Shown here: positions 56,751 to 64,000 of the stretch, one piece after another
Layout of the letters: every line of letters begins with the position of its first letter
Position numbering within the stretch: position 1 is the first letter of the stretch
From: Arenicola marina
Lineage: Eukaryota > Annelida > Polychaeta > Arenicolidae
Direction: 5' to 3'
Length of the DNA stretch: 64,000 nucleotides
Assembly: GCA_964019135.1 (NCBI GenBank)
Contig: OZ025253.1
Span: 6,453,059 to 6,517,058, forward strand
The notes under the pieces: model-generated
What the model was told of the DNA's origin: nothing
What the model saw: the letters and a program-made list of their open reading frames with translations, nothing else
Database searches by the model: none
Position numbers and translations under genes: made by a program

Positions 56751-59700
56751 CATGGAGCCCTAGCGGAGTGATTCTAAGGTAGAGAGCGCAAAGATATAAT
56801 GGAGCCCTAGCGGAGTGATTCTAAGGTAGAGAGCGCAAAGATATAATGGAGCCCTAGCGGAGTGATTCTAAGGTAGAGAGCGCAAAGATATAATGGAGCC
56901 CTAGCGGAGAGATTCTAAGGTAGAGAGCGCAAAGATATAATGGAGCCCTAGCGGAGTGATTCTAAGGTAGAGAGCGCAAAGATATAATGGAGCCCTAGCG
57001 GAGAGATTCTAAGGTAGAGAGCGCAAAGATATAATGGAGCCCTAGCGGAGTGATTCTAAGGTAGAGAGCGCAAAGATATAATGGAGCCCTAGCGGAGTGA
57101 TTCTAAGGTAGAGAGCGCAAAGATATAATGGAGCCCTAGCGGAGTGATTCTAAGGTAGAGAGCGCAAAGATATAATGGAGCCCTAGCGGAGTGATTCTAA
57201 GGTAGAGAGCGCAAAGATATAATGGAGCCCTAGCGGAGAGATTCTAAGGTAGAGAGCGCAAAGATATAATGGAGCCCTAGCGGAGTGATTCTAAGGTAGA
57301 GAGCGCAAAGATATAATGGAGCCCTAGCGGAGTGATTCTAAGGTAGAGAGCGCAAAGATATAATGGAGCCCTAGCGGAGTGATTCTAAGGTAGAGAGCGC
57401 AAAGATATAATGGAGCCCTAGCGGAGTGATTCTAAGGTAGAGAGCGCAAAGATATAATGGAGCCCTAGCGGAGAGATTCTAAGGTAGAGAGCGCAAAGAT
57501 ATAATGGAGCCCTAGCGGAGTGATTCTAAGGTAGAGAGCGCAAAGATATAATGGAGCCCTAGCGGAGTGATTCTAAGGTAGAGAGCGCAAAGATATCATG
57601 GAGCCCTAGCGGAGTGATTCTAAGGTAGAGAGCGCAAAGATATAATGGAGCCCTAGCGGAGAGATTCTAAGGTAGAGAGCGCAAAGATATAATGGAGCCC
57701 TAGCGGAGTGATTCTAAGGTAGAGAGCGCAAAGATATCATGGAGCCCTAGCGGAGAGATTCTAAGGTAGAGAGCGCAAAGATATCATGGAGCCCTAGCGG
57801 AGTGATTCTAAGGTAGAGAGCGCAAAGATATAATGGAGCCCTAGCGGAGAGATTCTAAGGTAGAGAGCGCAAAGATATAATGGAGCCCTAGCGGAGTGAT
57901 TCTAAGGTAGAGAGCGCAAAGATATCATGGAGCCCTAGCGGAGAGATTCTAAGGTAGAGAGCGCAAAGATATCATGGAGCCCTAGCGGAGTGATTCTAAG
58001 GTAGAGAGCGCAAAGATATAATGGAGCCCTAGCGGAGTGATTCTAAGGTAGAGAGCGCAAAGATATAATGGAGCCCTAGCGGAGTGATTCTAAGGTAGAG
58101 AGCGCAAAGATATAATGGAGCCCTAGCGGAGTGATTCTAAGGTAGAGAGCGCAAAGATATAATGGAGCCCTAGCGGAGTGATTCTAAGGTAGAGAGCGCA
58201 GAGATATAATGGAGCCCTAGCGGAGTGATTCTAAGGTAGAGAGCGCAAAGATATAATGGAGCCCTAGCGGAGTGATTCTAAGGTAGAGAGCGCAAAGATA
58301 TAATGGAGCCCTAGCGGAGTGATTCTAAGGTAGAGAGCGCAAAGATATAATGGAGCCCTAGCGGAGTGATTCTAAGGTAGAGAGTGCAGAGATATAATGG
58401 AGCCCTAGCGGAGTGATTCTAAGGTAGAGAGTGCAGAGATATAATGGAGCCCTAGCGGAGTGATTCTAAGGTAGAGAGCGCAAAGATATAATGGAGCCCT
58501 AGCGGAGTGATTCTAAGGTAGAGAGCGCAAAGATATAATGGAGCCCTAGCGGAGAGATTCTAAGGTAGAGAGCGCAGAGATATAATGGAGCCCTAGCGGA
58601 GAGATTCTAAGGTAGAGAGCGCAGAGATATAATGGAGCCCTAGCGGAGTGATTCTAAGGTAGAGAGCGCAAAGATATAATGGAGCCCTAGCGGAGAGATT
58701 CTAAGGTAGAGAGCGCAGAGATATAATGGAGCCCTAGCGGAGTGATTCTAAGGTAGAGAGCGCAAAGATATAATGGAGCCCTAGCGGAGTGATTCTAAGG
58801 TAGAGAGCGCAGAGATATAATGGAGCCCTAGCGGAGAGATTCTAAGGTAGAGAGCGCAGAGATATAATGGAGCCCTAGCGGAGTGATTCTAAGGTAGAGA
58901 GCGCAAAGATATAATGGAGCCCTAGCGGAGTGATTCTAAGGTAGAGAGCGCAGAGATATAATGGAGCCCTAGCGGAGTGATTCTAAGGTAGAGAGCGCAA
59001 AGATATAATGGAGCCCTAGCGGAGTTATTCTAAGGTAGAGAGCGCAAAGATATAATGGAGCCCTAGCGGAGTGATTCTAAGGTAGAGAGCGCAGAGATAT
59101 AATGGAGCCCTAGCGGAGTGATTCTAAGGTAGAGAGCGCAGAGATATAATGGAGCCCTAGCGGAGTGATTCTAAGGTAGAGAGCGCAGAGATATAATGGA
59201 GCCCTAGCGGAGTGATTCTAAGGTAGAGAGCGCAAAGATATAATGGAGCCCTAGCGGAGTGATTCTAAGGTAGAGAGCGCAGAGATATAATGGAGCCCTA
59301 GCGGAGTGATTCTAAGGTAGAGAGCGCAAAGATATAATGGAGCCCTAGCGGAGAGATTCTAAGGTAGAGAGCGCAGAGATATAATGGAGCCCTAGCGGAG
59401 TGATTCTAAGGTAGAGAGCGCAAAGATATAATGGAGCCCTAGCGGAGTGATTCTAAGGTAGAGAGCGCAGAGATATAATGGAGCCCTAGCGGAGTGATTC
59501 TAAGGTAGAGAGCGCAAAGATATAATGGAGCCCTAGCGGAGTGATTCTAAGGTAGAGAGCGCAAAGATATAATGGAGCCCTAGCGGAGTGATTCTAAGGT
59601 AGAGAGCGCAAAGATATAATGGAGCCCTAGCGGAGTGATTCTAAGGTAGAGAGCGCAAAGATATAATGGAGCCCTAGCGGAGTGATTCTAAGGTAGAGAG

Positions 59701-61989
59701 CGCAGAGATATAATAGAGCCCTAGCGGAGTGATTCTAAGGTAGAGAGCGCAGAGATATAATGGAGCCCTAGCGGAGTGATTCTAAGGTAGAGAGCGCAGA
59801 GATATAATGGAGCCCTAGCGGAGTGATTCTAAGGTAGAGAGCGCAAAGATATAATGGAGCCCTAGCGGAGTGATTCTAAGGTAGAGAGCGCAAAGATATA
59901 ATGGAGCCCTAGCGGAGTGATTCTAAGGTAGAGAGCGCAAAGATATAATGGAGCCCTAGCGGAGTGATTCTAAGGTAGAGAGCGCAAAGATATAATGGAG
60001 CCCTAGCGGAGAGATTCTAAGGGAGAGAGCGCAGAGATATAATGGAGCCCTAGCGGAGTGATTCTAAGGTAGAGAGCGCAAAGATATAATGGAGCCCTAG
60101 CGGAGAGATTCTAAGGTAGAGAGCGCAGAGATATAATGGAGCCCTAGCGGAGTGATTCTAAGGTAGAGAGCGCAAAGATATAATGGAGCCCTAGCGGAGT
60201 GATTCTAAGGTAGAGAGCGCAGAGATATAATGGAGCCCTAGCGGAGAGATTCTAAGGTAGAGAGCGCAGAGATATAATGGAGCCCTAGCGGAGTGATTCT
60301 AAGGTAGAGAGCGCAGAGATATAATGGAGCCCTAGCGGAGTGATTCTAAGGTAGAGAGCGCAAAGATATCATGGAGCCCTAGCGGAGAGATTCTAAGGTA
60401 GAGAGCGCAAAGATATAATGGAGCCCTAGCGGAGTGATTCTAAGGTAGAGAGCGCAAAGATATCATGGAGCCCTAGCGGAGAGATTCTAAGGTAGAGAGC
60501 GCAAAGATATAATGGAGCCCTAGCGGAGTGATTCTAAGGTAGAGAGCGCAGAGATATAATGGAGCCCTAGCGGAGTGATTCTAAGGTAGAGAGCGCAGAG
60601 ATATAATGGAGCCCTAGCGGAGTGATTCTAAGGTAGAGAGCGCAGAGATATAATGGAGCCCTAGCGGAGTGATTCTAAGGTAGAGAGCGCAGAGATATAA
60701 TGGAGCCCTAGCGGAGTGATTCTAAGGTAGAGAGCGCAGAGATATAATGGAGCCCTAGCGGAGTGATTCTAAGGTAGAGAGCGCATAGATATAATGGAGC
60801 CCTAGCGGAGTGATTCTAAGGTAGAGAGCGCAAAGATATAATGGAGCCCTAGCGGAGTGATTCTAAGGTAGAGAGCGCAGAGATATAATGGAGCCCTAGC
60901 GGAGTGATTCTAAGGTAGAGAGCGCAAAGATATAATGGAGCCCTAGCGGAGTGATTCTAAGGTAGAGAGCGCAGAGATATAATGGAGCCCTAGCGGAGTG
61001 ATTCTAAGGTAGAGAGCGCAAAGATATAATGGAGCCCTAGCGGAGTGATTCTAAGGTAGAGAGCGCAGAGATATAATGGAGCCCTAGCGGAGTGATTCTA
61101 AGGTAGAGAGCGCAGAGATATCATGGAGCCCTAGCGGAGTGATTCTAAGGTAGAGAGCGCAGAGATATAATGGAGCCCTAGCGGAGTGATTCTAAGGTAG
61201 AGAGCGCAGAGATATAATGGAGCCCTAGCGGAGTGATTCTAAGGTAGAGAGCGCAAAGATATAATGGAGCCCTAGCGGAGTGATTCTAAGGTAGAGAGCG
61301 CAGAGATATAATGGAGCCCTAGCGGAGTGATTCTAAGGTAGAGAGCGCAAAGATATAATGGAGCCCTAGCGGAGTGATTCTAAGGTAGAGAGCGCAGAGA
61401 TATAATGGAGCCCTAGCGGAGTGATTCTAAGGTAGAGAGCGCAGAGATATCATGGAGCCCTAGCGGAGTGATTCTAAGGTAGAGAGCGCAGAGATATAAT
61501 GGAGCCCTAGCGGAGTGATTCTAAGGTAGAGAGCGCAGAGATATCATGGAGCCCTAGCGGAGTGATTCTAAGGTAGAGAGCGCAGAGATATAATGGAGCC
61601 CTAGCGGAGTGATTCTAAGGTAGAGAGCGCAAAGATATAATGGAGCCCTAGCGGAGTGATTCTAAGGTAGAGAGCGCAAAGATATAATGGAGCCCTAGCG
61701 GAGTGATTCTAAGGTAGAGAGCGCAGAGATATAATGGAGCCCTAGCGGAGTGATTCTAAGGTAGAGAGCGCAGAGATATAATGGAGCCCTAGCGGAGTGA
61801 TTCTAAGGTAGAGAGCGCAGAGATATAATGGAGCCCTAGCGGAGTGATTCTAAGGTAGAGAGCGCAGAGATATAATGGAGCCCTAGCGGAGTGATTCTAA
61901 GGTAGAGAGCGCAGAGATATAATGGAGCCCTAGCGGAGTGATTCTAAGGTAGAGAGTGCAGAGATATAATGGAGCCCTAGCGGAGTGAT
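56746..61989 (+). repeat. 47-bp satellite, about 111 copies, derived from element D
   Basis: The unit reads GATATAATGGAGCCCTAGCG, GAGTGATTCTAAGGTAGAGA, GCGCAAA. Copies are very uniform; the main variants are GTGATT/GAGATT, CGCAAAG/CGCAGAG and ATATAAT/ATATCAT. On the other strand the unit aligns with the left end of element D copy 2: CTCCGCTAGGGCTCCATTAT, then ATCTCTGT, with the outer part GCACCCTCTGCCTTCGACTC matching GCGCTCTCTACCTTAGAATC. The array begins inside D copy 3 and ends abruptly at unique DNA. Stops occur in every unit, so no long frame appears. Confidence 0.97.
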
Positions 61990-63028
61990 CCGAATATAAA
62001 GAGTTGTGCTTCCATTGAACTACACGTGACCTGACTAACTATACACCGGAAATCGGTGTTTACCCCGAATTCACCATACGTCTTCATACACCGATCCTTA
62101 TCCACAGTGTGTGGCGCCTACACGACCACTGTTGACGGGTCTTTTTTTTCAGTCCACTGTTGTGCCGCTGCGGCACCAATACTGTTAAAACTCCAACTAC
62201 ATGTTCGTCAATTAGTAACTATGGTAACGACAGGGTAACTACCACGTGCTTCGCGGGCGATGGTCGCGGTTTTATCGCCCGTTTGGACCATTGCCGGAAA
62301 ACTACTTCCGGTCTTAATTGTCTCGACTGGATTCCTTGCTTAAAGTCTATCTACGCGGAGCGACACCTGGCGAATGGAAGAAGCGACACCTGGCGAATGG
62401 AAGACCTGGCGAATGGAAGACTTGGCGATCATTATTGAGACTTTTTATTCCCGCCCAAACCATGTCAGTATCCAGTTAGTTTAAACATATTTTCATGCAA
62501 TGCCTAAACAAATCCCTCTTGCTTATATATGATGCACAAGTAACAAGCATAACATTAATTAATCTTAAACATATTATCTCCTAAAGTAGCCAGACGTGGT
62601 AAAGTAGTCATGCACTGCTTTATCAGTGTCCAACCTAATCTAATCGCGATCTGCACGTAAAGTGTACATCTTTAAATAAGATTGGCGAGTGTTAACGCTT
62701 CGTTTCGGCCGACTGGTAAGGAGAACAAAAACTAAGGCAACCCGCCCCCATCAATGTCGAGCAGCGCGACATTTTGCCGGAGCAAGTGACGTGTATTGTG
62801 ACCCTTCATGTGGCGCCGTCTTACGTTATAACTGGAAGTTATCTCGCGGAGGGAACTCTTCACATAAGAGGTAGCCTTCAGGGGAAACGCGTAAAACGAG
62901 TATAACAGCCATAATGGGGATTACAATCGCATCTATTTATGTTTGAGATGATCACGCGCCTCCTGATTGGTCAATCGCGGACACACCTCCAAAAAGGTAA
63001 AGCAGCGTTCAAGGCCAGGCTGGGCGCT
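61990..63028. other. Unique DNA with small repeats
   Basis: CACCTGGCGAATGGAAGA-type units occur three to four times at 62363-62425. At 62495-62550, AAACAAATCCCTCTTGCTTA and ATGATGCAC resemble 63655-63700 inside the LINE remnant, so a shorter LINE fragment is likely. No gene was recognised. Confidence 0.45.
62495..62550 (-). mobile_element. Short LINE fragment
   Basis: The sequence resembles 63645-63700 in the LINE remnant to the right, including CAAATCCCTCTTGCTTA and GTGATGCAC/ATGATGCAC. It is too short to classify further. Confidence 0.4.
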
Positions 63029-63290
63029 CAGGGGCGGATCTAGGAATTTGCCAATGGGGGGGGGGTTGCTCTCTGAAAAGTTGCGACCGGGGGGGGGTGC
63101 TCTTTTTTTGCAAAGGGGGGCTTGCTCTCTGAAAAACTGGCGACCGAGGGGGGTGCTCTCTGGCTAAAACTTGCGACCAGGGGGGCGCTACTCGGAGAAG
63201 CCGACTTTAACAGTGTATGTTCAGGTTCCCAAAGGGGGGGGGGTTGCAACCCCCCTAACCCCCCCCCCCACCCTCCTGGATCCGCCACTG
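63029..63290 (+). mobile_element. Nonautonomous TIR element with internal repeats
   Basis: The left end CAGGGGCGGATCTAGGAATT and the right end CTCCTGGATCCGCCACTG (63273-63290) form imperfect ~16-bp terminal inverted repeats, CAG(G/T)GGCGGATC(T/C)AGGA. The interior is a degenerate repeat of TTGCTCTCTGAAAA plus TTGCGACCGGGGGG. No ORF was found, and no clean target-site duplication was seen. A truncated relative is in the intron at 12056-12140. Confidence 0.75.
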
Positions 63291-63370
63291 CCGCTTCCTT
63301 TAAAGTGTTTGTGCCGCGTAGCAAAAAATATACGATTGACCAATGCACATGAAAGATAAATATCATACAG

Positions 63371-64000
63371 CTAATATGATACATTGCTGCTATTTTTAAA
63401 ACCCAAACTCATGCCGCACGACCTCTTCAACGAGCACCACCCTCTTTCCATTTCTGAAAAGCATCGCGAATGAGCATCAGCGTGCGTGACGTCATTGGGG
63501 AACCAAACGATAGCGCGCACAGCGTGCCCACTGTAGAGCACTGTAAAGACCGCGCTTGAATAATGATATGATCGGGCGTCCATACAAGATGTTACCGATT
63601 GTGGGTGATGTTGGTTTAAACACATTTTATTTTTGCAATTAGGAAACAGGCAATGCTTATACAAATCCCTCTTGCTTACATGTGATGCACCAGTGACTTG
63701 GGCTTCCATACAACATGTTAAAAAGTAATGGTATTGATCCTCTCTAGGTGCGCCGCATATACACTGAGGATTATCTACTACGTGCATATCATAGATGTGA
63801 CCTTCTAATCCACTACAATTCATCCTCATTCGGGCATGGATAACATTAGTAAAGGGATTACCGAATGAATACAATTTGCTACTGTTCTGAGACATAGGAG
63901 CTTCAAGTTTCAGCAATGTTTCTTTTAATAATTTGGGGCCCTGAATGAGCCGTATGTTGTTTGGTAACTCATTCCAAAGCCTGATAGCACTTGGTAAAAA
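63371..64000 (-). pseudogene. C-terminal part of a LINE reverse-transcriptase ORF, cut by the window edge
   Basis: The minus-strand frame is open from the window edge (64000) to TAG at 63373-63371, about 209 residues. It begins FLPSAIRLWNELPNNIR, the conserved motif just after the thumb region in many non-LTR retrotransposon ORF2 proteins. It then has a C-X-C-X8-H-X4-C knuckle (CICGAPREDQYHYFLTC), typical of the ORF C-terminus. The last ~80 residues have lost the usual family pattern, so the tail may be degenerate or shifted in frame. The reverse-transcriptase core would lie to the right of the window. No start belongs to it here. The clade (CR1-, Jockey- or RTE-like) was not resolved. Confidence 0.75.

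Overview
This is nuclear DNA from an animal, most likely a marine invertebrate; the phylum cannot be fixed from the sequence alone. The reasons are GT-AG introns, AATAAA polyadenylation signals, an intact Ty3/gypsy LTR retrotransposon primed by tRNA-Leu, tRNA-derived SINE-like sequences, the C-terminus of a LINE reverse-transcriptase ORF, cut-and-paste MITEs, and tandem satellite DNA over more than half the window. Nothing looks bacterial or organellar.

Layout. 1-1870: a short duplicated sequence and a G-rich minisatellite. 1867-6789: a complete 4.9-kb gypsy element on the minus strand, with 274-bp LTRs that are identical by eye, a 5-bp target-site duplication, a polypurine tract, a primer-binding site and one uninterrupted 1344-residue Gag-Pol ORF. 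6790-10316: unique DNA with one copy of a dispersed repeat (called D here), a SINE and homopolymer tracts. 10317-14062: the only convincing host gene, the last three coding exons of a plus-strand nuclear-regulator-like protein that ends in a CtBP-type PLDLS motif. Its 3' UTR may run to the poly(A) signal at 17021. 17100-18355: a second D copy and a small cluster of CTCF-like cores.

18356-61989 is a mosaic of unrelated satellites. In order these are a 41-bp array (5.5 kb); a 36-bp array present twice, with its spacer, as a 2.15-kb segmental duplication; a 200-N assembly gap; a 16-bp array (5 kb); a hAT-like MITE; an 82-bp array (3.2 kb); a G-rich ~31-bp array; a 27-bp array; a 29-bp array (11.1 kb); and a 47-bp array (5.2 kb). 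Several show higher-order repeats, up to 4.2 kb in the 29-bp array. The 47-bp satellite can be traced to its source: its unit is the end segment of dispersed element D, and the array grows directly out of a D copy at 56365-56750. 61990-64000 holds a TIR element and a LINE remnant that runs off the right edge.

The genes do not form a pathway. The window reads as the 3' end of one regulatory gene beside a satellite-rich, possibly heterochromatic or subtelomeric domain. Most long ORFs in the satellites arise because the repeat unit happens to lack stop codons, so they are annotated as repeats rather than genes.
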